Below, one piece after another: positions 26,754 through 34,037 of a DNA stretch of 64,000 bases. Both the position numbers and the translations under genes were made by a program. The first letter of the stretch is position 1, and every line of letters starts with the position of its first letter. The notes beneath the pieces were generated by a model, which did not search any database, was not told the DNA's origin, and saw nothing but the letters and a program-made list of their open reading frames with translations. The stretch is from Chitinophaga alhagiae (lineage in GTDB: Bacteria > Bacteroidota > Bacteroidia > Chitinophagales > Chitinophagaceae), in the NCBI RefSeq assembly GCF_003568665.1, contig NZ_QXMH01000002.1, positions 186,001 through 250,000 on the forward strand, written 5' to 3'.

Positions 26754-27899
26754 ATGTACAACAAACGGATCGTATTCTTGGCCGCCTGTCTGGGGCTGTT
26801 GCTTTTTGGCGTTACGCTCATTACGCTGGGCGCAGTAGTGCTTGATTTGCGGGAGAAGTTCAGCCTGGACGGTATTGCGGCGGGTACCCTGTTTTCCATC
26901 ATGCCTGTTGGCATACTTGCCGGGTCCCTGTTTTTTGGGCCTGTGAGTGACCGGTACGGTTACAAGCTGTTGCTGGTGTTTTCCTGCCTGGGGCTTTGTG
27001 CGGGCTTCCAGGGCATTGCACATGCCGCATCGCCAGATATACTGAAGGGCTGCATTTTTGTGTTCGGCCTTTCCGGCGGGGTGGTAAACGGCGCCACTAA
27101 TGCAGTGGTGGCAGACATTACCGTTCGGGGCAAGGGTGCTTCCCTGAGCCTGCTGGGTGTTTCATTCGGCATTGGCGCCCTGGGCATGCCGCAGGTGCTT
27201 GCAGCATTGCGCCAGCATTACGCCTGGAACGAAATTGTATCCGCTGTGGGCTGGCTCACGCTTGCCATGGCCGTTCTGTATGCCGCTATTAAATTTCCGC
27301 CGCCCAAGCATCTGCAAGGCTTTCCGCTGAAACAGAGCGGCCGTATGTTTGGTGATATTACCTTGCTGCTGATCGGTTTTTTTCTCTTTTGCCAAAGCAG
27401 CTTTGAGGCCATCATCAACAACTGGACCACCACCTACCTCACTGCCGGAGACCATATGGAAGAAAGCAAGGCGCTCTATGCCCTGTCTTTATACATTGCC
27501 GGTTTCACTGTAATGCGGCTGCTCACCGGCAGCGTATTCCGCACCGTCTCTCCGCGGCATATGCTGATCGTCTCTTTGCTGCTGATGCCTGCCGGTATTT
27601 TGCTGTTGCAGGCCGGCAGTACGTTTACCGTGTCCGCGGCGGGCCTTATTTTGCTGGGGGCTGGACTCGCCGGTGGTTTCCCCATCATGCTGGGTTTTGT
27701 AGGAGAGCGGTATGCCGCACATTCCGGTACCGCGTTCAGTTTTGTATTGGTCATTGCCCTAATTGGCAATATGCTGGTAAATTATATGATGGGACTGGTG
27801 GTACAGCATTATGGCGTTCAGCACCTTACTACCGTGGCGCTGGCGGAGTGGCTGGCCATGCTGTTGCTGTGCAGCACCATCGTAAGAAGATTACAATAA
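26754..27899 (+). CDS. MFS transporter (sugar-type, FucP/NarK-like layout)
   Basis: A 12-helix major facilitator of about 381 residues. Helix 1 begins at RIVFLAACLG, and the loop 2-3 signature is GPVSDRYGYKLLL (G-x-x-x-D-R-x-G). A central loop follows helix 6 (PPPKHLQGFPLKQSGRM). The start at 26754 gives MYNKRIVF; an in-frame ATG at 26733 would overlap the ROK stop by eight bases and is the alternative. Gene order says it imports the substrate acted on by the ROK and SIS proteins. Confidence 0.85.
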   Translation: MYNKRIVFLAACLGLLLFGVTLITLGAVVLDLREKFSLDGIAAGTLFSIMPVGILAGSLFFGPVSDRYGYKLLLVFSCLGLCAGFQGIAHAASPDILKGCIFVFGLSGGVVNGATNAVVADITVRGKGASLSLLGVSFGIGALGMPQVLAALRQHYAWNEIVSAVGWLTLAMAVLYAAIKFPPPKHLQGFPLKQSGRMFGDITLLLIGFFLFCQSSFEAIINNWTTTYLTAGDHMEESKALYALSLYIAGFTVMRLLTGSVFRTVSPRHMLIVSLLLMPAGILLLQAGSTFTVSAAGLILLGAGLAGGFPIMLGFVGERYAAHSGTAFSFVLVIALIGNMLVNYMMGLVVQHYGVQHLTTVALAEWLAMLLLCSTIVRRLQ

Positions 27900-27911
27900 A
27901 CCCTTTTTCAT

Positions 27912-28673
27912 ATGCTTGCAAAACAATGGCTCACCAATGCCAGGAGCGTAATGGCACAGATCGAAGACACGCAGCTGGACAACATCCGGAAAGCCGCGGA
28001 AGTAATGGCAGACAGTATTGCCGCCGGCCGATGGGTACATACTTTCGGTTGCGGGCATGCTACCATTCCCATTGAAGAAATGTATCCCCGCATTGGCGGT
28101 TTTGTTGGGTTCCACCCTATGATAGAGCTGCCGCTGACCTTCTTCACCCGTATCACCGGAGAAATGGGCGTACACCAGTTTGTGTTCCTGGAAAGGGTAG
28201 AGGGATATGGGGTAGAGATCATGAAAGGCTACAACTTTGACCCCCGTGATACCATGTGGCTCTTTTCACATTCTGGCATTAATAACGTGAACATCGATGT
28301 AGCCCTGGAAGCCAAAAAGCGGGGCATGAAAGTGATCGCTTTCGGTTCCGCCGCTGCCGCACAGGGTAAACAGACACGCCACTCCAGCGGCAAAACCATT
28401 TTTGAAGTGGCGGATATTGTGGTAGACTCCTGCGCTCCCATAGAAGACGCATCTGTACCGCTTAAAAATCACCAGGATAAAATAGGCCCCGTTTCCACCA
28501 TGGCGTTTGTTACCTGCGTATGGATGACGGTGACCACCGTAGCGGAAATTCTGGCGGACCGGGGAGTGCAGCTGCACATTCATCCCTCACACAACGTACC
28601 GGGAGACGGCACAGCTAGGCAGCGGTTGGAGGCGGCGCTGGCGGCCTATAAAGAAAGGATTGCCGGGGTATAG
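27912..28673 (+). CDS. SIS domain sugar-isomerase-like protein (UPF0309-type)
   Basis: A 253-residue protein with a SIS phosphosugar-binding domain. Conserved stretches: HTFGCGHATIPIEEMYPRIGG (residues about 43-63), LFSHSGINNVNIDVALEAKKRGMKVIAFGS (SIS core with S-x-S-G-like SHSG), and VDSCAPIEDASVPL. It resembles bacterial sugar-isomerase-domain proteins of the UPF0309 type. It is 12 bases after the MFS gene and ends at a terminator. Inferred role: isomerase or deaminase-like step on a phosphorylated amino sugar made by the ROK kinase. Confidence 0.83.
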   Translation: MLAKQWLTNARSVMAQIEDTQLDNIRKAAEVMADSIAAGRWVHTFGCGHATIPIEEMYPRIGGFVGFHPMIELPLTFFTRITGEMGVHQFVFLERVEGYGVEIMKGYNFDPRDTMWLFSHSGINNVNIDVALEAKKRGMKVIAFGSAAAAQGKQTRHSSGKTIFEVADIVVDSCAPIEDASVPLKNHQDKIGPVSTMAFVTCVWMTVTTVAEILADRGVQLHIHPSHNVPGDGTARQRLEAALAAYKERIAGV

Positions 28674-28683
28674 GAATAATATA

Positions 28684-28709
28684 AAAGGCCCGTTGTATGA
28701 CGGGCCTTT
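28684..28709 (+). terminator. Terminator of the ROK-MFS-SIS operon
   Basis: AAAGGCCCGT pairs perfectly with ACGGGCCTTT around a 6-base loop. It can also end the opposing M56 gene from the right, since A residues precede the stem. Confidence 0.85.
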
Positions 28710-28730
28710 GTTTACTGCTGAGAATTGAGA

Positions 28731-30581
28731 CTAGCAATCTATTTGTTTAGGTAGAATTAAACTGTTGTAAAAACTGGCCGGCAGCTTTTCTTCAAGCGGC
28801 CTGGGTGCAGGTTTCTGGACCTTCGGCTGCGGCTTGGTGCCGGAATCTGCCGGTGCCGTTTTATATTTACGGGGAACGGGTTTGGCTTCCCACCCGGCAG
28901 GCGCTTTTTTATATTTTATTGCGGGTTTTTGGTAGTAGACCTTGTCTAACTTATAACTCTTCCGGTCAATCTTGTAGGCCAGTTTGGGGCGGGAGGAATC
29001 TGAAGGGTATGATTTCCAGTTGCCTTTCTTGGGGTATTGGTCTGTTACTTGCCGGTAATATATCTGAGCCCCTTTTTGCCTGCTTGAGTCCGTCAGATCG
29101 CCTTTCCCTTTTGAGGGTTTGCGCTGGTCTTTTTTGAGTACGGGTTGAGTAGTGTCAAGATTAAAATTAAAGTTTTTACTGAATTGAGTAGAATCCAGCT
29201 GGTATTCGTATTTGAATGAGTAGTCGAACTGCTTGTCTTCTTTGAGGTTGAACATGCTGCTAGAATCGATCTTCAACTGCACGGTTGCATCTGTTTCTGT
29301 GAAGAAGACGGTGTTGGCGTGGTAATTCAGTTCATATTGTTTTAGCTGATTGCCGGGTGTGTAGTTAAATACTGCATTTATGGGCATGGAGTCTTGAAGC
29401 AGGCTCATGTCAAAGTGCAGCGTAGTATCCAGCTGATAGGAGTAGTTCAACTGTGAGGTGGATACCTGCTTGCCTGGTACTACGGTGTCTCTGTTTTGTA
29501 CGGTGGCAAGTGGCGGCAGCACTTTATCCGCAACAGGTTTGTAAATCACGAAAGGCTGGCCGGTAGCTTCCTGTGCCGGTGGCACTGCCGGTAGCTCCGA
29601 TATCATGCTGAAGGCGGAAATTGCCACCAGCCCGATGATCAGTATTGATTTTTCCATAATGCCCAGTTTTTGATTTTCCCTTGTCAACATTCGTTTAACA
29701 CGGTTCAGTAAATGATGTTTTTTGTGAGTGATGGCCATCTCCAGCCGGCCGGCCGGCGTGTGGGCGGCAAAGGCCACGAGGGCCTGCAGGTAGCTGCCCT
29801 GGTGCGGTGTATGCGCCAGCGCTATATCGTCACAGCAGGCTTCTCTTTCTTCCCGCAGTCTTGCCGATATCCAGAGCAATGCGGGGTTGAAAAAGAAAAT
29901 ACTCTCTACAAAGCTCTGTACAATATTTACCAGATAATCCTTTCTGCGGATGTGCGCCAGTTCGTGCAGCAGCACCGCTTCTACCTGGTCTGCCGGTAAC
30001 CGGGCCAACAGGCCGAGCGGTATAAAAATACAGGGTTTGAGGAAACCCGCAGTGAGGGGCACCTGCACCAGGCCGGATTCTACCATTTTTACCGCCCTGC
30101 GGATGCCCAGCAGTGTTGCGAGTTCTCCCATGCGGGCCTTCCAGCTTTCATCAGGCTCATATACCTGGTGGCGGCGGATATGATGAATGTGGTAAAAGCC
30201 CATGCCCATCCTGAAACATTTGAAAAGGAATACAATCCCCCACACAAGCATAATAAAAGGCGCATGCGTATTGAGGTAGTTCACCAGTATGTCCCAATAA
30301 CCGGCCGTTGCAAGCGTTGCCGGCGCAGCGGCGGAAACATTGGCCGCGGATGCCGGTATAGATACCGGTTCCTGTACCGAACGCAATTCTGTTGCCAACG
30401 TGGCAAAAGCCGCCAGTACACAAAGCACCAAAATGCCTCCCAGCAGGTTGTAACGGCGCCGGGCCGAAGAGCGGCGGGTAAGGGCCAGTACAGCCCCGGC
30501 TATAATGGCCGCCAGCAGTCCCTGCCAGATGGAGTGAAGAAAAGTGCGGCAAATAGCCGGCAGTATTTCGGAGGTGAACAT
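28731..30581 (-). CDS. M56 family metallopeptidase, BlaR1-like
   Basis: A 616-residue membrane protein: helices at about residues 15-34, 45-62, 108-122 and 313-330, and a cytosolic M56 metalloprotease domain with HELAH at 206-210. The roughly 280-residue C-terminal part is periplasmic and rich in Q, D, T, S and K with repeated YQLDTT/FNLDTT-like pieces; it has no penicillin-binding domain. In BlaR1/BlaI pairs a signal triggers cleavage of the repressor. Here the sensor domain is unlike BlaR1, so the signal is unknown. It lies 20 bases after blaI. Confidence 0.87.
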   Translation of the reverse strand: MFTSEILPAICRTFLHSIWQGLLAAIIAGAVLALTRRSSARRRYNLLGGILVLCVLAAFATLATELRSVQEPVSIPASAANVSAAAPATLATAGYWDILVNYLNTHAPFIMLVWGIVFLFKCFRMGMGFYHIHHIRRHQVYEPDESWKARMGELATLLGIRRAVKMVESGLVQVPLTAGFLKPCIFIPLGLLARLPADQVEAVLLHELAHIRRKDYLVNIVQSFVESIFFFNPALLWISARLREEREACCDDIALAHTPHQGSYLQALVAFAAHTPAGRLEMAITHKKHHLLNRVKRMLTRENQKLGIMEKSILIIGLVAISAFSMISELPAVPPAQEATGQPFVIYKPVADKVLPPLATVQNRDTVVPGKQVSTSQLNYSYQLDTTLHFDMSLLQDSMPINAVFNYTPGNQLKQYELNYHANTVFFTETDATVQLKIDSSSMFNLKEDKQFDYSFKYEYQLDSTQFSKNFNFNLDTTQPVLKKDQRKPSKGKGDLTDSSRQKGAQIYYRQVTDQYPKKGNWKSYPSDSSRPKLAYKIDRKSYKLDKVYYQKPAIKYKKAPAGWEAKPVPRKYKTAPADSGTKPQPKVQKPAPRPLEEKLPASFYNSLILPKQIDC

Positions 30582-30601
30582 GAGGTACTGATTTGAAGTG
30601 A

Positions 30602-30994
30602 TTATTTATCCATCTTCTTCAACAATTCCCGGATAGCATCCAGTTCCTTTTTGGACGTTTTTTTATTTCCCAGCAGCTGCATCATCAGGCTGCTGGCAGA
30701 GCCGTTATAAAGTGTGTCTACAAAACGTTCCAGCAAGTGGCCTTTGGTGGAATGCTCTTCTACCGCCGCGCTGTAAATATGCTTCATCTGGCTTTCGTCC
30801 CGTTTCAACCAGCCTTTTTCCACCATTATTTGCATCAGCTTCAGGGTGGAGGTGTACTGTACTTCCCTTTTCTGCTCGTTCAGCACATCATTTACCGTAC
30901 GCACCGTAGCAGGCCCCTGCTGCCATAGTACCTGGAGGATTTCCAGTTCAGATTTGGTGGGCTCCGTACCATTTTCCTTTTTGTTCGGCTTCAT
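30602..30994 (-). CDS. BlaI/MecI/CopY family repressor
   Basis: A 130-residue winged-helix repressor. The DNA-binding half has PTKSELEILQVLWQQGPATVRTVNDVLNEQKREVQYTSTLKLMQIMVEKGWL, a clear PF03965 pattern, then a C-terminal dimerisation helix with the protease-target region (HSTKGHLLERFVDTLYNGSASSLMMQLLG). It precedes the M56 protease, forming a standard two-gene signalling unit. A palindrome lies 19 bases upstream. No beta-lactamase follows, so its target genes are elsewhere. Confidence 0.92.
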   Translation of the reverse strand: MKPNKKENGTEPTKSELEILQVLWQQGPATVRTVNDVLNEQKREVQYTSTLKLMQIMVEKGWLKRDESQMKHIYSAAVEEHSTKGHLLERFVDTLYNGSASSLMMQLLGNKKTSKKELDAIRELLKKMDK

Positions 30995-31013
30995 AATTTA
31001 AAGGTAGGAAAAA

Positions 31014-31025
31014 TTTCGTACGAAA
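31014..31025. promoter_or_regulatory. Palindrome upstream of blaI, probable operator
   Basis: TTTCGTACGAAA is a perfect 12-base palindrome. A second half site TTTCGT lies at 31045-31050. On the minus strand TACCTTTA (one mismatch to the -7 box) lies between the palindrome and the blaI start, so a bound repressor would cover the promoter. Confidence 0.5.
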
Positions 31026-31184
31026 CAAATATTACCTGCCCCTGTTTCGTTTTTTAAACCTTTGGAGATCTCGGTGGGTGATATCCTGTTTTGATATGCT
31101 GTATTGACTATCAATTTATTACATATCGGCGTGGCTGTCAGCTTATCCAGCTCAAAAAGCCTTAAAATTACTTACATTCAGTGC

Positions 31185-31655
31185 ATGAAAAATACGCCAT
31201 CGTTATACGAATGGGTAGGCGGCCAGCTTGTTTTTGAGCGGCTTACGGAGGTGTTTTATGCCAAGGTGCTGAAAGACGATCTGCTGGAACCCGTTTTCCG
31301 CCATATGAGCCCGGACCACAGCCGGCATGTAGCCCATTTTATTGCTGAAGTTTTTGGCGGCCCGCCCGTTTATACAACGGAAGACGGCGGTAGCCATGCC
31401 GCCATGGTACGCCATCACCTGGCCAGAAAGCTCACCGAAGCGCAACGCCGCCAATGGATCAGCTTGCTGCTGGACAGTGCTGACGAGATAGGCCTGCCTG
31501 ACGACCCTGAGTTCCGGTCTGCACTGGTGGGTTACCTGGAGTGGGGGAGCCGCATCGCTGTCATCAACTCACAAACCACCGATAACCCTGTGAATGAAAG
31601 TGAGCCCATGCCGCGGTGGGGCTGGGGCGAAACCGGTGGCCCTTATCAGCCGTAA
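31185..31655 (+). CDS. Group II truncated haemoglobin
   Basis: A 156-residue truncated globin. Key haem-pocket residues can be placed: Tyr25 at B10 (TEVFYAKVL), the proximal His in MVRHHLARKL (residues 77-78), and Trp91 at G8 (RRQWISLLL), the Trp marking group II. There is a short proline/glycine-rich C-terminal tail (PMPRWGWGETGGP). Group II globins bind oxygen and detoxify NO or peroxide. The start at 31185 removes an unrelated 27-residue extension. It stands alone before the tRNA gene. Confidence 0.88.
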   Translation: MKNTPSLYEWVGGQLVFERLTEVFYAKVLKDDLLEPVFRHMSPDHSRHVAHFIAEVFGGPPVYTTEDGGSHAAMVRHHLARKLTEAQRRQWISLLLDSADEIGLPDDPEFRSALVGYLEWGSRIAVINSQTTDNPVNESEPMPRWGWGETGGPYQP

Positions 31656-31696
31656 TGCATGGCCACAGGAGCTATGAAAACTTTTTTGCCTTAACT

Positions 31697-31728
31697 TTTG
31701 ACTTTTAAAAGTTTAGCCTGTATCTTTG
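31697..31728 (+). promoter_or_regulatory. tRNA-Met promoter
   Basis: TTTG at 31697-31700, 20 bases of spacer, and an exact -7 box TATCTTTG at 31721-31728 precede the tRNA by about 31 bases. Confidence 0.75.
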
Positions 31729-31759
31729 CACTCCCGATTTAGAAATAAGCGGGATTTTT

Positions 31760-31833
31760 GGCGAGGTAGCTCAGGTGGTTAGAGCGTTGGATTCATAACC
31801 CAAAGGTCTCGGGTTCAACTCCCGATCTCGCTA
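31760..31833 (+). tRNA. tRNA-Met (anticodon CAT)
   Basis: A 74-base cloverleaf: acceptor GGCGAGG with TCTCGCT, D arm GCTC/GAGC, anticodon loop TTCATAA with CAT at 31793-31795, T arm TCGGG-TTCAACT-CCCGA, discriminator A at 31833. CCA is not encoded. The G1-U72 pair rather than a C-A mismatch, and an A31-C39 opposition, fit the elongator type. An isoleucine tRNA with modified CAT anticodon cannot be excluded from sequence alone. Its 3' end is adjacent to a probable recombinase remnant. Confidence 0.93.
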
Positions 31834-32136
31834 CAGAAAGGGAATTTTCAGCAAAATGTTGGAAACTCCCTTTTTCTTTTCCCTCGGAACCATCACTCTT
31901 TCAGCAGATACACGGATGAACTCATTTATTTCATTTGTTGGATATTGGTGATTTTCCGCATCGTAATAAATTCCGTCCGGAAACGGCGTTTTCTGTATTC
32001 TCCTTTTGTTGTTCAAGTCGCTGAAGCCTATACTCAATTGATGTTTACCAGTTTTCCAAGTGATTAGGGAAGCAATTTTTTTAAGGTCAGATATTTTGGG
32101 CGTCACCTTTATTCTCTTGTTTTTCTCCCCAAATTG
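31831..32136 (-). pseudogene. C-terminal remnant of a large serine recombinase
   Basis: About 100 codons read on the minus strand from just after a TAG at 32137-32139 to a stop whose last bases are the end of tRNA-Met. The fragment has LNNKRRIQKTPFPDGIYYD followed by a short NEINEFI stretch. It matches my memory of the C-terminal end of Bacteroidota large serine recombinases (FPxGIYY... then a short VNxxF motif). No catalytic resolvase domain or zinc ribbon is present. The region is clearly AT-richer than its neighbours. Together with the tRNA it looks like the edge of a lost or decayed integrated element. Identification is from memory of the family and needs a search. Confidence 0.5.
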
Positions 32137-32170
32137 CTACTTTTGATACATATCAATCAAAATTAGACAC

Positions 32171-32767
32171 TTGTCATCCCATGCTGCCGATATCGAAAAA
32201 AGCCTCTTGTCGCAGATCGCCGAGGGAAACGAACGCGCGTTCAGGCAACTTTATGACCTGTATTGGGCAAAGTTGTACAATTACCTGATCCGGATCATCA
32301 AGTCTCCGGAGATCACGGAAGAGATCGTGATAGATATTTTCCTGAAATTATGGACCGGCAGGGAACTGCTGCACAATATTCAGCATCTGGACGGCTTCCT
32401 GCGAAAGGTAGCCTACAATAAAGCCATGGATTTTTTCAAGATAGCCAGTCGTGACGAGCAGCTGAAGAGGATCGTTGCCCGTGAAATGGAAGCGGAAGAA
32501 ACCTGCGGTGCCGATCACCGGCTGCTGGATGGCGAGTCGAGGGATATACTCCAGCAGGCCATTCTTCAGTTGTCTCCCCAGCGCCGTCTTATTTTCACGC
32601 TTAGCAGGGAGAAAGGATTAACGCATGAACAGATTGCCCGGCAACTGAACTTATCCCGCAATACCGTCCGCAATAGCATGGCAGAAGCCCTTAAATCCAT
32701 TCGCCATTACCTCAAAAGCAATGATATTGAACCGCTTATAGCCCTTGGCGTGTTCTTTTCCTCCTGA
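32171..32767 (+). CDS. ECF RNA polymerase sigma factor, FecI/Bacteroidota type
   Basis: A 198-residue sigma-70 family protein with region 2 (FRQLYDLYWAKLYNYLIRIIKSPEITEEIVIDIFLKLW) and region 4 (LSPQRRLIFTLSREKGLTHEQIARQLNLSRNTVRNSMAEAL). The start is TTG at 32171: an in-frame TGA lies at 32144-32146 and there is no ATG before region 2. It begins the chain sigma, FecR anti-sigma, SusC with STN domain, and so should switch on this locus when the receptor senses its ligand. Confidence 0.92.
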   Translation: MSSHAADIEKSLLSQIAEGNERAFRQLYDLYWAKLYNYLIRIIKSPEITEEIVIDIFLKLWTGRELLHNIQHLDGFLRKVAYNKAMDFFKIASRDEQLKRIVAREMEAEETCGADHRLLDGESRDILQQAILQLSPQRRLIFTLSREKGLTHEQIARQLNLSRNTVRNSMAEALKSIRHYLKSNDIEPLIALGVFFSS

Positions 32768-32837
32768 TCTACATTTTCTCAAAAAAAATCCGGGCTACCG
32801 GATAGTACTACCTTCATTATTTAGCCGTCTTATATTT

Positions 32838-33872
32838 ATGTCATCCAATCCCATCAGGTTAAAATATCTGTTCGAAAAGTATTTGCAGAACAATTGCAGC
32901 AAAAGCGAATTGGACGAATTCTGGCAATTGATGTCTCAGCTTTCGGAGAACGACCTGGTCAGCGAGGAAATGACGGCGTTATGGGATAAGATACCTCCGG
33001 AACGTCAACCATCCGGAAAGGCAGATCAGGAAAAGATCTATGCAAGCATCCGGGAGAGGGCGGTTGCGCAGCAGATAGACTATAACAGGCTGCATCACAA
33101 AAAGCACAATAAACCGCTGATACGAACTTTAAAAATAGCGGCGGTACTATTGGCCTGTATGGCGCTGGCCTGGTGGCAATGGGGCAGCAAGGAGCAGCAT
33201 GCCGCGCCACCGCTCGCGGCAGACCATGCTCCTTCGCCGGTGCGCCAGGTGATCAGTTTGCCGGATGGCACCACCGCTATATTGAATAGCAACAGCAAGC
33301 TGGATTATCCGCCTGTATTTTCCGGGAACAGCCGCGATGTATACCTGACAGGGGAAGCCTATTTTGATGTGCAGCAGCAGTCCGGGCGGCCTTTTATAGT
33401 GCATACCGGGCAGTTTGCCACCACGGTATTGGGCACCCGGTTCAATATCCGTAACTACCCCGGAGAGCAGGACGTGGTTGTGACCGTTGCCAGCGGCAAG
33501 GTGAAAGTGTCTGGAAAGGAAAAGATGCTGGGCATACTTACCCGCAACGGCCAGATCATTGCGAACAAAACATCGGGAACGGCCTTACGGCGGGAAGTGG
33601 ATGTACGGCAGGTGACGGCATGGAAGCGACAGCACCTTTTCTTCAAGAACATGACACTGGGAGAGGCGGTGGCTGTTCTTAACGATCATTATGATGTGAC
33701 CATCCGGTTCCGTAACAGTGAGCTGCGCCATTGCAGGTTTACAGGCACATTTTTGAGCGATAACAAGCTGGAGCAGGTGCTGGACGTGATCACCTCGGTA
33801 ACGGACATCAGGTGGCAAAAGGAAAAAGATACCATCTGGCTGGATGGCAACGGATGTACAGGAAAAGAATAA
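32838..33872 (+). CDS. FecR family anti-sigma factor
   Basis: A 344-residue inner-membrane protein. The cytoplasmic N-terminal region (residues 1-95) binds sigma, one helix at about 96-113 (IAAVLLACMALAWWQW) crosses the membrane, and the periplasmic FecR domain (VRQVISLPDGTTAILNSNSKLDYPP ... EAYFDVQQQSGRPFIVHTG) is followed by a DUF4974-type C-terminal domain (FKNMTLGEAVAVLNDHYDV). The start at 32838 drops a non-conserved extension. It should relay the signal from the STN domain of the next gene to the sigma factor. Confidence 0.92.
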   Translation: MSSNPIRLKYLFEKYLQNNCSKSELDEFWQLMSQLSENDLVSEEMTALWDKIPPERQPSGKADQEKIYASIRERAVAQQIDYNRLHHKKHNKPLIRTLKIAAVLLACMALAWWQWGSKEQHAAPPLAADHAPSPVRQVISLPDGTTAILNSNSKLDYPPVFSGNSRDVYLTGEAYFDVQQQSGRPFIVHTGQFATTVLGTRFNIRNYPGEQDVVVTVASGKVKVSGKEKMLGILTRNGQIIANKTSGTALRREVDVRQVTAWKRQHLFFKNMTLGEAVAVLNDHYDVTIRFRNSELRHCRFTGTFLSDNKLEQVLDVITSVTDIRWQKEKDTIWLDGNGCTGKE

Positions 33873-34037
33873 AGCATATACCGAAAAAAGGGGCTACACT
33901 GACTTGGGATCAGCGCAGCCCGGCGTTTTAAAGTGTTTCGAGTACTTGAAAACTTCTCCAAGTTATGAAATTATTCATTATGGAGTTGTATGGCGATGCC
34001 GTGCTCCGCCAGGATGTCTCCTGAAAATGTGTATCTA

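Noticed and set aside
30602..30994. A beta-lactamase resistance cassette around BlaI/BlaR1
   Set aside because: No lactamase follows, and the serine hydrolase at 44146 is 13 kb away on the far side of the tRNA. The M56 sensor part is not a penicillin-binding domain.
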